Shown here in pieces: positions 27,365 through 37,300 of a stretch of 57,079 nucleotides of DNA (positions are counted from its first letter, which is position 1; each line of letters begins with the position of its first letter). Made by a program: the position numbers and the translations under genes. This stretch comes from Verrucomicrobiales bacterium (GTDB taxonomy: Bacteria > Verrucomicrobiota > Verrucomicrobiia > Limisphaerales > UBA11320): assembly GCA_016793885.1 (NCBI GenBank), contig JAEUHE010000107.1, positions 1 through 57,079 of the forward strand, in the 5' to 3' direction. A model generated the notes under the pieces. The model was not told the origin of the DNA, did not search any database, and saw only the letters and a list, made by a program, of their open reading frames with translations.

Positions 27365-30300
27365 ATGAGAATCCATCCTGTGCACCAAACATGGCGGGCG
27401 GCTGACCCTGGGAGCCGCTGCAGCGACTGGGCCGTATTCCTTTGGTTTGCCTGCTTTTGGGCCTGGCTTTGCTGCTGCAGCTCGACCTTAGCAGCTCAGC
27501 TACCACCGAAGGCCAACGCCCAAATCGAGGCTCTTCAAGCGGAGAAAGCCAACCGCACGCTGTCTCAAAAAAAACTCGACTCACAATTCCTCTACGCCTG
27601 CCGTGAGCATCGCGGGGAGCGAATCGCCCCGGGGCTCGAAAAATTACGATCGCAAGTTCGCCACCGAAAAGGAGATCGGGTGCTGGCCGACGTGCGCGCC
27701 GAGGTTACCCCCCGCCTGCTCGAGGCGCTGCGCGCCGGCGGAGCCACGGTGCTCAACAGCTACCCCCAGCATCGAACCTTGCGGGCGTGGATCCCGCTGC
27801 CTCTCCTCGAGCCGCTGGCCGAACTGGGAGAGGTGGACAAAATTCAGCCTGGGGCCGAGGCCACCACGAACGTGGGTTCGGTGACCTCACAGGCCGACGC
27901 CACCCACCTGGTCGCCGCTGGTCGCAAGGCCTACGAACTCGACGGCCAAGGCGTCAAGATCGGCGTGCTCTCCGACGGTGTGACTTACCTGGCGGAGTCT
28001 CAGGCTCGGGGGGATTTGCCCGCGGTCACCATCCTTCCCGGCCAAGCCGGCGTCTCCGATACCGGTGAGGGAACCGCCATGCTGGAGCTGATCCACGACC
28101 TGGCCCCAGGGGCCGAACTGTACTTCGCCACCGCTTTCGCCAGCGCCGCGTCCTTCGCCGAAAACATCCGCAGTCTGCACGCTGCTGGATGTCGGATCAT
28201 TGTGGACGACGTGACCTATTTTGATGAGTCCCCCTTCCAGGATGGAATCATCTCCCAAGCCGTCAATGATGTCTCGGCCGCGGGAACTCTCTATTTCTCT
28301 TCCGCCGGAAATTCTGGAAACAAAAATGACGGCACCTCCAGCGTTTGGGAGGGGGATTTTCAGGACGGTGGGGCGGCTTCGATCGGCCGCGGCGGAAGGC
28401 TGCACAGTTTCGGGAGCAGCACGGTCAACCCTCTCCTGCCGGGAGGAGGTTTTCGCCGGGTGGATCTTCACTGGAATGATCCGCTGGGCAAATCAGGCAA
28501 CGACTACGACGTTTATGTGCTGGATCCGGCCGGCAATGTGGTGGCGAGTTCCAGCAATGTTCAGAATGGCAATGACGACCCGTACGAATCCATCGGCACG
28601 CTGGGCACCGGGGATCGTATCGTTGTGGTGAAGTTTGCCGGCGCAGCTCGGTATCTCCGGTTGTCGGCCGGACGGGCTTACCTGACCCATTCGACTCCCG
28701 GGATCACGTTCGGCCACAATGCCTCAGGCGCCAGCAATGCGTTTTCCGTCGCGGCGACGTGGGTGCGCTCCGGTGCGGCTCCTTTCGTAGGAGGATCCGT
28801 AAACCCGGTCGAAACCTTCAGCTCAGGAGGGCCGCGACGGATGTTCTACCATCCGGACGGCACGGAGCTCACGCCGGGAAATCTCACCTCGAGCGGCGGC
28901 ATCGTTCTGCAGAAGCCGGACATCACCGCGGCTGACGGGGTCTCGACTTCGGTGCCGGGCTTCGAAACCTTCTTTGGCACCTCCGCTGCCGCACCACATG
29001 CCGCTGCCATCGCCGCACTGCTGTGGTCCTACAATCCCTCCCTCAGCCCGACCGAGGTCCGAGCTGCTCTCCTGCAGACGGCCTTGGACATCGAGGCACC
29101 AGGCCCGGACGTCGATTCCGGCGCAGGCATCGTCATGCTGCCAGCCGCCATCGAGGCGGCGGCGACGCCCCCTCCCAAGCTGTTGGTGGATGGCGCCCTG
29201 GTGTCCGAGGGAAACAACAATGGACTGGTGGACGCCAACGAGTGCAATCGATTGTTCATTTCGTTACGCAACGGAATCGGAGCAAACGGGGGGACCGCCC
29301 GGGACATTCAGGTCAGCCTGAGAAGCCTCACCGCGGGAGTCACGGTGGATCCTGCTCCCGTCAGCTTCCCGGACATTCCAGCCAGCGAAAGCCGCACCAA
29401 TGGTGCCCCGTTTTCCCTCGCCAGCAGTGCATCCTTCGTTTGCGGTTCAGGGGTCGAGCTGGAACTCTCGATCAGAAGCAGCAATGCCGGGGTTGTCACC
29501 CGCACGGTGCATCTGGATTCTCCCGCTCCCGCCACGGGGCCGGCCCAAGAATTCGCCTCTCAGGAGATCCCGCGGGCGGTTCCGGACGGAGGAGTTACCG
29601 ATTCAGCGGTCAGCGTCTCGGGAATCACCGTGCCGTTGGCGCGGGTCCAGGTGTCCCTGCACCTCCAGCATGCGTACGTCTCGGATCTGATCTTGAGTCT
29701 GATCGGCCCCGATGGGACGGAGGTCGAGCTTTCCAATCGCAATGGGAATGGCGGCCAGAATTATGGAACGTCGTGTTCCGCGAGAACTGTTTTCGAGGAT
29801 ACCTCCTCGAACGAGCTGGTGTTTGGCACCGCTCCCTTTGTTGGCACCTTCCGGCCGCAGAGTCCGTTAAGCCGCTTCCAGGGCAAGAGTGGAAGCCAGG
29901 TGAACGGGACCTGGATGCTCCGAGTTCGGGATGTGGCGGAACCTGACACCGGAACCATCCAATGCTGGTCGCTCATCTTGAGTCCGATCGAGTGCTTGGA
30001 TGGTGGAGGTGCCTGTTTCGCGCCACCTGCGATCGTCAGCCAACCGCTGCCCGTCACCACCACCAACGGCTATCCAGCCAGCTTCCGAGCCACGGTCACC
30101 GGGACGGCGCCGTTGGCTTATCAGTGGTTTTACCAAGCGACCAACCCGGTCTCTGCGGCGCTCACGGACACCCTGACGTTCAGCGCGGTGAATCCAAACC
30201 TCGCTGGATTCTATTCCCTCGTGGCTACCAACCGGTACGGAGCGGCAACGAGTTCACCCGTCGCCTTGACCGTGCTGCTTCCCCCTTCCATCGTTGCCCA

Positions 30301-33300
30301 GCCTGAGTCGGTGAGTCCTACCAATGGTGGCAGTGCGACGTTTACGGTGCTCGCGACGGGCACCGCTCCGCTCGCGTATCAGTGGTTCCGCGGCGCACAG
30401 CTCCTGCCCAGTGCCACCAGCGCCACGCTGGTCATCCCTAGTGTGACGCTTGCCGATAGCGGCTCGTACACTGTGCGAATCACCAACCCCTATGGGACGG
30501 TTCTGAGCACACCGGCCAGCCTCGCGGTGGTTGCCCCCCCGGTGTTCGTGACTCAGCCCAGGGGCGCAGTGACCAATCCCGGTGCCCAGGTCACTTTAAG
30601 CGCGCTCGTGGAAGGGTCGGCCCCAATCGACTATCAATGGTTTTTCAATGAGGATACTCCGATTGCGGGTGCCACCAACGCCTCGCTCACTCTCCATAAT
30701 CTCACCTCCGTCCAAAGCGGGGCCTACTCCCTCCTGGCTACCAACCCATACGGACGAGCGGTCAGCGACCAGGCTATCCTGGAGGTGAGGATGCCCAATC
30801 AGCTACCCACGATCTCCCTGCTAAGCCCCCTCAACGGAGCGGCCTACGTCGCCTCTAACCTCCCGATCATCCTATCCGCATCGGCCAACGATGCGGATGG
30901 CACCGTCCAGAAGGTGCGCTACTCCGTCAACGGGCTCGCCTTGGCCGAATCCACCATTTCCCCGTATAGTTTCGAATGGGTGGATCCCACTCCCGGCACC
31001 CACGTCCTCGAGGCCGTGGCGGTGGACGACCGAAACCAAAGCAGCCAGCCGGCGGCGGTGCAGTTCACCGTCACCTACCCGGCCTCAGCGGCGCTTCGCC
31101 TGGTCTCCGCGGGCTCGGTCTGGCGCTACCTCGACGACGGGTCGGACCAGGGCACGAATTGGTCCGCTCTAGGGTTCAACGATCAGTCCTGGCCTGCGGG
31201 GCCGGCCGAATTGGGATACGGGGATGCTGCTCAAGGGCGTCCGGAGGCGACGCTGCTGAACTTCGGCCCCGCGGCCAATTCTAAGCACATCACCTACTAT
31301 TTCCGAAAAACGTTTACGCTCGCGGACGCAGGCGCCTATACCAACCTGCAGTTCCGACTGATGCGCGACGATGCCGCGCGGGTCTACCTAAATGGGCAGG
31401 AGATGTACCGGGTCAATCTCCCCGAGGGGGAAGTCGATTACCTCACGCTCTCGACCGCGAACGTGAACGGAAGTGCGGAATCCCAATTCTTTGCCACCAA
31501 CGCCAGCCCGGGCTTCCTGCAGGACGGCACCAATTTGGTGGCGGTCGAGATCCATCAGGAAAACCGGAACAGCTCCGACATCAGCTTTGACCTCGAGCTC
31601 AATGGGATTCGGAATCCAGCCCCTCGCCTGCTCGCCCACCCCGAGGATACCACGGTCGATGCCGGCCTGGCCGCCGAGTTTACCGTGAGCGCACGCGGGG
31701 CCACCCCGCTGAGCTACCAGTGGTACTTTCGCGGAGACACCCGACTCAACCAGGCAACCGGTTCCGTGCTGACGCTGCCCGCGGTAACCACCAATCAGTC
31801 GGGGCTTTACTCCGTCGTGGTGTCCAATGCATTCGGATCCATCACCAGCGCCCCCGCCCGCCTCGTCGTCGTACCCGTCTTTGTGAACCAGCCGCCTACC
31901 GTGACGCTGACCAGCCCGGAACCCCAGGCGAACGTGACCAGTGATCAGCTTCCGCTCCGGATTTCCGCCTCCGCTGTGGATCCAGAAGGCCAGCCTCTGC
32001 GCGTCGAGTTCTTGGCCGATGGCGCAGTACTCGCAAGCCTCACGGCGCCGCCGTATGAAATCGAATGGGTGGATCCTACTCCGCAAATCCACTCGATCTG
32101 GGCCATCGCCACCGACGAGCAAGGCCTGTCGGTAACGTCCGCCGTCGCCCAAGTGCGTGTGGACCTGGCTGCGTCAGGGTATTACCGGCTTCTGAAACTT
32201 GGCTCGGTGTGGAAATACAACGATCGAGGCCTCGACCTGGGGACCGAGTGGAGATCGCTGGATTACGATGACCGCGACTGGGCGGAGGGCCCAGCCGAGC
32301 TGGGCTACGGGGATGCGGCTGAAGGACGTCCGGAAGCCACCCTCATCCAATCGGGGAGCACCGCGACGCAGAAACATCCAACTGCCTATTTCCGCCGGGC
32401 GGTAGTGATTTCCGACGCCTCCGCCTTGAGCGAGGTTCGGCTCTCGCTGCAGCGGGATGACGGGGCTGCTGTTTACCTCAATGGACAGGAGATCCTCCGC
32501 GAGAACCTGCCTGCGGGCGACCTGAGCTTCACAAACCTCGCGGTGACCACCATCGGTGGCGCGGCCGAGACGAATCTGGTGGTAAACATCCTTCCCAGCG
32601 CTCCACTTAGAAACGGCCTCAACGTTCTGGCGGTGGAGATGCATCAGGTCAACCGAACCAGCACCGATCTCAGCTTCGATCTGCAACTCGAAGCCCTCCG
32701 CCTGCCGCTACCTCAAATCACGGAGCAACCTCGCGATCTGACTGTCACGAACGGAGCCACCGCACTCTTCAGCGTTACCGCCACCGGGAGCCAACCGCTC
32801 AGCTATCAGTGGCAGCGCGAGGAGGGTATCCCTCTCCCGGGTCAGACCGAACGAACCCTCCGACTCAATTCGGTCACCATCGCCGACTCCGGAGTCTATC
32901 GTTGCGTGGTGTCGAACGCGTTTGGCTCGGTGTCGAGCTCGAACGCGGTACTGACCGTGGTTGACCCAGCGCTGAACAAGCCGCCGGTCGTAACCCTGAA
33001 TGCCCCCGCTGACGGCGCGATCTTCGACCTGGGGCAACCCATCTCGCTGCAGGCGACCGCTACCGATCGGGACGGTCAAATCACCCGCGTCGAATTCTGG
33101 GCGGGTGGCAGTCGAATTGCGGCCGACACCGATGCCCCCTATGCGGTTTCCTGGCAACCGAACCTGCCGGGTGAGTATCAACTCGCAGCACTCGCCACGG
33201 ACAACTTTGGCAAGCTGGGAACTTCCGCCCCCGTCAGAGTCAGCGTGATCGTCCCGACGCGATTTACCACCTCGTTGGTAAGCACCGGCTCCATCTGGAG

Positions 33301-35893
33301 GTACCTGGATACCGGCGTCGACCAAGGGAATACTTGGCGCCGTGCTGACTTCAATGACCAAGGCTGGCCCTTAGGACGAGCGATTCTCGGCTACGGCAAC
33401 GCCCCGAAGGGGCGTCCCGAGTCCACGGTGCTGAGCTTCGGAGACGACCCGAACAACCGATATCCCACCTACTACTTCCGGAGAACCTTCGTGGTTACCA
33501 ATACAGCCAGCATCTCCCGGTTGGAGTATGCACTGCTTCGGGACGACGGCGCCGCCATTTACCTGAATGGAACCAGGGTGGTGCGCGACAACCTTCGCGC
33601 CGGGGGTGTGACCTTCAATCTGTTGGCTTCCACCCCCGTGGTTGACGGAGACGAAACACGCTACTTCACCAACGAGACGGCCACGGCGCAGTTGGTCAAC
33701 GGGACCAACACCCTCGCGGTCGAGGTGCATCAAGTCAGTCGCACGAGTGACGACCTGGCCTTCGACCTGGGATTGACCGCGATCTTGAACACTCCTCCCG
33801 TGATCCTGAGTCAGCCCGATTCCTTGACGGTCACGAACGGCGACCCCGCGAGCTTTAGAGTCATCGCGGTCGGAACCGGAACGCTCACCTACCAGTGGTT
33901 CTTCAATGGCGTCGCGATCAACAACGCGACCGCAGCCAGCCTCAACTTCGCCGCCGTGGGAACCAATCGTGCCGGAGTTTACTCGGTGAACGTCCGGAAC
34001 AACCTCGGCACCACGCGGAGCTCCAATGCCACGCTCCGCGTGGTCGTTCCTCCCCCGAATCTCCGACCCGAGGTCGCCCTGCTCACCCCGACGAACGGAG
34101 CGACCTTCCTCCAGACGGAAACCATTGGCCTCACGGCTTCCGCGAACGACCCCGATGGAAGCGTCGCGTTTGTCGACTTCTACGCCGGGACCACCGCTCT
34201 AGGGCGCGTGCTGCAGCCGCCCTATCTGTTCGATTGGCGCAATGCTCCGACCGGATTCGTAACCCTTCGAGCGCTGGCCGTCGACAACCGGGGAGCGACC
34301 AATCTTTCCGCACCCGCCACCATCCTTGTCCGCCCGCTGCCCGCACCCCCTACCCTGGACGTGACCCTCATCTCCACCGGAGCCGTCTGGAAATACCTAG
34401 ACACGGGAGTCGACCAAGGCACGGCTTGGAAGGAGCCGGATTTCGATGATGGCTCCTGGCCATCCGGTCCCGCGGAACTAGGATATGGAGACACCACCGA
34501 AGGGCGGCCCGAGGCGACGGTCTTGGAGTTCGGCGGCGTCGCGAATCGCAAGCATATCACCTACTATTTCCGTCAGTCATTCCTTCTGGAGAACAGCGGC
34601 GGCTTCAGCAACCTGACCGTGCATCTGATGCGAGACGACGGCGGAGTGGTATATCTCAATGGCACCGAGGTGTTCCGCAGCAATTTGCCCACCGGAGCGG
34701 TGATCTTCAGCACGCTGGCCAGCGGCGCCGTCAACAAACTCAACGAGAGCACCTTCTTCACCAATAACATCGATCCGAGCCTGCTTCGTAACGGGACTAA
34801 CTGGGTCGCGGTGGAGATACATCAGTCAGCTCCGGAATCCTCGGATATCAGTTTCGACCTGGCGCTCACCGGAATTCGGTTCAGCAGTCCCATCATCATC
34901 ACCCAACCGCGCGACCTCAGCGTGTCGGCCGGCAGCCGAGCCGAGTTTTCCGTCACCGCGGTGGGGGCTCCTCCCCTGAGCTACCAGTGGTATGCCAACC
35001 GGCTGAACCTGATCCCCGATGCCACCAATTCCAGCTTGATCATTCCCTCCGCCAACACCGCCGACGAAGGAAACTATTCCGTGGTGGTCTCCAACCCGCA
35101 GGGCCAGGTGCGTAGCAGCTCCGCCATTCTGGAGGTCCTCAGCTCTCCCACCATACTGTCCCAGCCGCGAAGCCAGACCGTCGATGTCGGCGGCACGGCA
35201 GAGTTCACGGTGGAAGCCGTCGGAACTCCCGATCTCGTCTATCAATGGTTTTACAACGGGAACACGGCGCTGAGTGGGGCCACCAATGCCACGTTGCGAC
35301 TGCAGAATGTCCAGCCCTTGAACGCGGGCAGGTATTCGGTCCGGATCTCGAACCCGGTGGGGACTACCAATAGCTCCCCTGCGACGCTCACCGTCGCGAA
35401 TGGCAACGTTCCGGTGGCCGTGGTGACGCAGCCGCAGGATGTCACTATCAACAACGGGGATTCTGCCGCGTTTACGGTAACCGCCAGCGGCACCGCACCC
35501 ATCAGATACCAATGGTTCTTCAACGCGACTACGCCCCTCGCTGGGGCAACGAATTCGACACTGACCCTAACGACACCCACCCTGGCACAAAGCGGTCTTT
35601 ACTCGGTGCGACTGACCAATGCATTCGGTTTCGCCACCAGCTCTCTGGCGGAACTGCGCATTTTGGTGAAGCCAACCATCACCTCGCTGAGCCTGTCCAA
35701 TCAGCGTGTTACCCTGACGTTCAGCAGTCTGAACCGTCTGCGCTACACGGTCGAATCGAAACCCATCCTGTCCCCGTCACCCTGGGTGCCGGTTCCCGGC
35801 GCCACTCAACTCAAGGGTACCGGTGCCGGGATTGTGGTGTCCGACCCCAACCCGGCCACCGGCATCCGATTCTATCGCATTCTCGCAGAGTGA
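27365..35893 (+). CDS. Giant exoprotein: sedolisin/subtilisin-like protease, P-domain, Ig-like and jelly-roll repeats
   Basis: 2842 aa with an N-terminal signal (DWAVFLWFACFWAWLCCCS). A pro-region is followed by a serine-peptidase domain (about 190-595): GVKIGVLSDGV with Asp204, SDTGEGTAMLELIHDLAPGA with Glu235 and Asp245, FSSAGNSG with Asn316, and FFGTSAAAPHAAAIAALL with Ser540. Glu at the usual His position suggests the S53-like group. A proprotein-convertase P-domain lies at about 727-875. Then come three Ig-like domains, with a unit of Ig-like + bacterial Ig-like (ISLLSPLNGA-type) + galactose-binding-like jelly roll repeating four times at ~363-residue intervals. Three more Ig-like domains (each with a YQWF-type motif) and the C-terminal module ending FYRILAE close the protein. 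Probably a secreted, surface-associated protease with adhesive repeats. Substrate unknown. Confidence 0.85.
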   Translation: MRIHPVHQTWRAADPGSRCSDWAVFLWFACFWAWLCCCSSTLAAQLPPKANAQIEALQAEKANRTLSQKKLDSQFLYACREHRGERIAPGLEKLRSQVRHRKGDRVLADVRAEVTPRLLEALRAGGATVLNSYPQHRTLRAWIPLPLLEPLAELGEVDKIQPGAEATTNVGSVTSQADATHLVAAGRKAYELDGQGVKIGVLSDGVTYLAESQARGDLPAVTILPGQAGVSDTGEGTAMLELIHDLAPGAELYFATAFASAASFAENIRSLHAAGCRIIVDDVTYFDESPFQDGIISQAVNDVSAAGTLYFSSAGNSGNKNDGTSSVWEGDFQDGGAASIGRGGRLHSFGSSTVNPLLPGGGFRRVDLHWNDPLGKSGNDYDVYVLDPAGNVVASSSNVQNGNDDPYESIGTLGTGDRIVVVKFAGAARYLRLSAGRAYLTHSTPGITFGHNASGASNAFSVAATWVRSGAAPFVGGSVNPVETFSSGGPRRMFYHPDGTELTPGNLTSSGGIVLQKPDITAADGVSTSVPGFETFFGTSAAAPHAAAIAALLWSYNPSLSPTEVRAALLQTALDIEAPGPDVDSGAGIVMLPAAIEAAATPPPKLLVDGALVSEGNNNGLVDANECNRLFISLRNGIGANGGTARDIQVSLRSLTAGVTVDPAPVSFPDIPASESRTNGAPFSLASSASFVCGSGVELELSIRSSNAGVVTRTVHLDSPAPATGPAQEFASQEIPRAVPDGGVTDSAVSVSGITVPLARVQVSLHLQHAYVSDLILSLIGPDGTEVELSNRNGNGGQNYGTSCSARTVFEDTSSNELVFGTAPFVGTFRPQSPLSRFQGKSGSQVNGTWMLRVRDVAEPDTGTIQCWSLILSPIECLDGGGACFAPPAIVSQPLPVTTTNGYPASFRATVTGTAPLAYQWFYQATNPVSAALTDTLTFSAVNPNLAGFYSLVATNRYGAATSSPVALTVLLPPSIVAQPESVSPTNGGSATFTVLATGTAPLAYQWFRGAQLLPSATSATLVIPSVTLADSGSYTVRITNPYGTVLSTPASLAVVAPPVFVTQPRGAVTNPGAQVTLSALVEGSAPIDYQWFFNEDTPIAGATNASLTLHNLTSVQSGAYSLLATNPYGRAVSDQAILEVRMPNQLPTISLLSPLNGAAYVASNLPIILSASANDADGTVQKVRYSVNGLALAESTISPYSFEWVDPTPGTHVLEAVAVDDRNQSSQPAAVQFTVTYPASAALRLVSAGSVWRYLDDGSDQGTNWSALGFNDQSWPAGPAELGYGDAAQGRPEATLLNFGPAANSKHITYYFRKTFTLADAGAYTNLQFRLMRDDAARVYLNGQEMYRVNLPEGEVDYLTLSTANVNGSAESQFFATNASPGFLQDGTNLVAVEIHQENRNSSDISFDLELNGIRNPAPRLLAHPEDTTVDAGLAAEFTVSARGATPLSYQWYFRGDTRLNQATGSVLTLPAVTTNQSGLYSVVVSNAFGSITSAPARLVVVPVFVNQPPTVTLTSPEPQANVTSDQLPLRISASAVDPEGQPLRVEFLADGAVLASLTAPPYEIEWVDPTPQIHSIWAIATDEQGLSVTSAVAQVRVDLAASGYYRLLKLGSVWKYNDRGLDLGTEWRSLDYDDRDWAEGPAELGYGDAAEGRPEATLIQSGSTATQKHPTAYFRRAVVISDASALSEVRLSLQRDDGAAVYLNGQEILRENLPAGDLSFTNLAVTTIGGAAETNLVVNILPSAPLRNGLNVLAVEMHQVNRTSTDLSFDLQLEALRLPLPQITEQPRDLTVTNGATALFSVTATGSQPLSYQWQREEGIPLPGQTERTLRLNSVTIADSGVYRCVVSNAFGSVSSSNAVLTVVDPALNKPPVVTLNAPADGAIFDLGQPISLQATATDRDGQITRVEFWAGGSRIAADTDAPYAVSWQPNLPGEYQLAALATDNFGKLGTSAPVRVSVIVPTRFTTSLVSTGSIWRYLDTGVDQGNTWRRADFNDQGWPLGRAILGYGNAPKGRPESTVLSFGDDPNNRYPTYYFRRTFVVTNTASISRLEYALLRDDGAAIYLNGTRVVRDNLRAGGVTFNLLASTPVVDGDETRYFTNETATAQLVNGTNTLAVEVHQVSRTSDDLAFDLGLTAILNTPPVILSQPDSLTVTNGDPASFRVIAVGTGTLTYQWFFNGVAINNATAASLNFAAVGTNRAGVYSVNVRNNLGTTRSSNATLRVVVPPPNLRPEVALLTPTNGATFLQTETIGLTASANDPDGSVAFVDFYAGTTALGRVLQPPYLFDWRNAPTGFVTLRALAVDNRGATNLSAPATILVRPLPAPPTLDVTLISTGAVWKYLDTGVDQGTAWKEPDFDDGSWPSGPAELGYGDTTEGRPEATVLEFGGVANRKHITYYFRQSFLLENSGGFSNLTVHLMRDDGGVVYLNGTEVFRSNLPTGAVIFSTLASGAVNKLNESTFFTNNIDPSLLRNGTNWVAVEIHQSAPESSDISFDLALTGIRFSSPIIITQPRDLSVSAGSRAEFSVTAVGAPPLSYQWYANRLNLIPDATNSSLIIPSANTADEGNYSVVVSNPQGQVRSSSAILEVLSSPTILSQPRSQTVDVGGTAEFTVEAVGTPDLVYQWFYNGNTALSGATNATLRLQNVQPLNAGRYSVRISNPVGTTNSSPATLTVANGNVPVAVVTQPQDVTINNGDSAAFTVTASGTAPIRYQWFFNATTPLAGATNSTLTLTTPTLAQSGLYSVRLTNAFGFATSSLAELRILVKPTITSLSLSNQRVTLTFSSLNRLRYTVESKPILSPSPWVPVPGATQLKGTGAGIVVSDPNPATGIRFYRILAE
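30535..34880 (+). repeat. Four tandem ~1.09-kb coding repeats within the giant exoprotein
   Basis: Each unit encodes an Ig-like domain, a bacterial Ig-like domain and a jelly-roll domain. The marker G-S/A-V/I-W-R/K-Y at the start of each jelly roll falls at 31112, 32201, 33287 and 34379, so the spacing is 1089, 1086 and 1092 nt, always a whole number of codons. The jelly-roll copies share AELGYGDAAQGRPEATLL, YLNGQEM-type and LVAVEIHQ-type motifs but are clearly diverged, so the duplication is not recent. Confidence 0.85.
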
Positions 35894-35971
35894 GCGCATT
35901 CTGAATTGCCTCGGGCCCAGTTCAGCGCTTAACTCCAACCAAAGTCTGCACCGTGGCAGGACCACCTATTT

Positions 35972-37300
35972 ATGAATGCATTGGATTCCACAACGGCGCC
36001 AAGATGGCACTTCACCAACTCGCTCGCCGATCTCCGCTGTGTCCTGGGGATCGCCGCCCTCTCGCTCTCGCTCGCCGGAGGACTCCAGGGTGCCGCCTCA
36101 GCGCACTGGCCGGCGTGGCGCGGGCCAGATTCCAATGGGAGCACCGCCGTGGGCAAACACCCCGTCAAGACCGGCACCAATGCCTTGGCCTGGAAAGTGG
36201 CTCTCCCCGGCAAAGGAGGCTCCTCTCCTATCGTGTGGGACGGTCGCATCTTCCTCACCACCCCGGCCGAAGGAATGGACGCGGTGCTCTGCCTCGATAC
36301 TTCGGGACAACAGCAATGGCTCACCAAGGTCGGCCCCGAAAGCCCGCCCAAGCATCGGACCCTCGGATCAAGCTGCAACTCATCGCCCGTCACGGACGGC
36401 AAAGGGATTTTCGCTTACTTCCGCAGCGGACATCTGGTGGCGCTTGAGCGCGACGGCTCCATCCGATGGAAGATCAACTTGAGTGAGAAATTTGGCACGG
36501 AGCAGCTGTTTTGGGATCAAGGCAGCTCGCCCGTGCTGAACGGTTCCCACGTCATTTTGTCCCGACTCCATCAAGGCGAGTCCTGGATCGCAGCCTTTCA
36601 TAAGGACACCGGCGTCATGGAATGGAAGGAACCCCGTAACTTCAAGGTGCCCAACGAGAATGACAATGGTTACACCACCCCGGTCCTATTCGACCATTCG
36701 GGATCGAAAGCGCTGCTCGTCTGGGGAGCCGATCATCTGACAGCTCACTCGGCGACCGATGGAAAGCTGCTCTGGTCCGCAGGTGGATTTAATCCCGACG
36801 CCACGCCTTATTGGCCGGCGATCTCCACCCCCGTCATCGCCAACGGCATCGCCGTGGTTCCGGTCGGACGTGACGATCGGCCGCGCCAAGCCCAGCTTCA
36901 GGGAATCAAGCTGGGTGGCTCCGGAGATGTCTCCGCTACTCACCGGGCGTGGAAACGGGATGACCTGGGAGTGTTCGTGACCGCGCTTGCCGAGTACGGC
37001 GGGCGAGTCTATCTCCTGCGCCATCGCGGAGAGATCGTCTGCCTGAACCCCGCCACCGGACAGACGGTCTGGAGCGAAGCTCTACCGAAGGATCGAGCCC
37101 CGTTCTATGCCTCCCCGCTCATCGCGAATGGAGTGCTCTACGCGGCCCGGGAGGACGGCGTTCTGTTCAGCGCCAAAGTAGGGGATAAGTTTGAGTTCCT
37201 GGGCGAAACACCGCTCGGCGAGCGGGTGGTTTCCTCGCCGGTGCCCGCAGGTGATACGCTGCTTGTCCGAGGTGACAAACACCTCTTCTGCCTCCGCTAA
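35972..37300 (+). CDS. Exported PQQ-type beta-propeller protein
   Basis: 442 aa. ATG at 35972 with AGGA upstream; signal peptide CVLGIAALSLSLAGGLQGAAS. The mature protein opens with HWPAWRGPDSNGST, typical of PQQ-like propeller proteins of Planctomycetes and Verrucomicrobia. It then shows repeated eight-bladed-propeller tryptophan-docking motifs: NALAWKVALPGKGGSSPIVW, VLCLDTSGQQQWLTKV, LVALERDGSIRWKINL, IAAFHKDTGVMEWKE, LTAHSATDGKLLWSAGG, IVCLNPATGQTVWSEALP. There are no calcium or quinone-binding catalytic residues of a true alcohol dehydrogenase that I can identify, so it is more likely a scaffold or binding protein (BamB-like fold) than an enzyme. Its stop overlaps the convergent downstream gene by 4 bp. 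Confidence 0.85.
   Translation: MNALDSTTAPRWHFTNSLADLRCVLGIAALSLSLAGGLQGAASAHWPAWRGPDSNGSTAVGKHPVKTGTNALAWKVALPGKGGSSPIVWDGRIFLTTPAEGMDAVLCLDTSGQQQWLTKVGPESPPKHRTLGSSCNSSPVTDGKGIFAYFRSGHLVALERDGSIRWKINLSEKFGTEQLFWDQGSSPVLNGSHVILSRLHQGESWIAAFHKDTGVMEWKEPRNFKVPNENDNGYTTPVLFDHSGSKALLVWGADHLTAHSATDGKLLWSAGGFNPDATPYWPAISTPVIANGIAVVPVGRDDRPRQAQLQGIKLGGSGDVSATHRAWKRDDLGVFVTALAEYGGRVYLLRHRGEIVCLNPATGQTVWSEALPKDRAPFYASPLIANGVLYAAREDGVLFSAKVGDKFEFLGETPLGERVVSSPVPAGDTLLVRGDKHLFCLR

Noticed and set aside
30100-35650. CRISPR-like regular spacing
   Set aside because: The periodicity is in coding sequence, ~1.09 kb long and diverged. It reflects protein domain duplication, not a repeat-spacer array.
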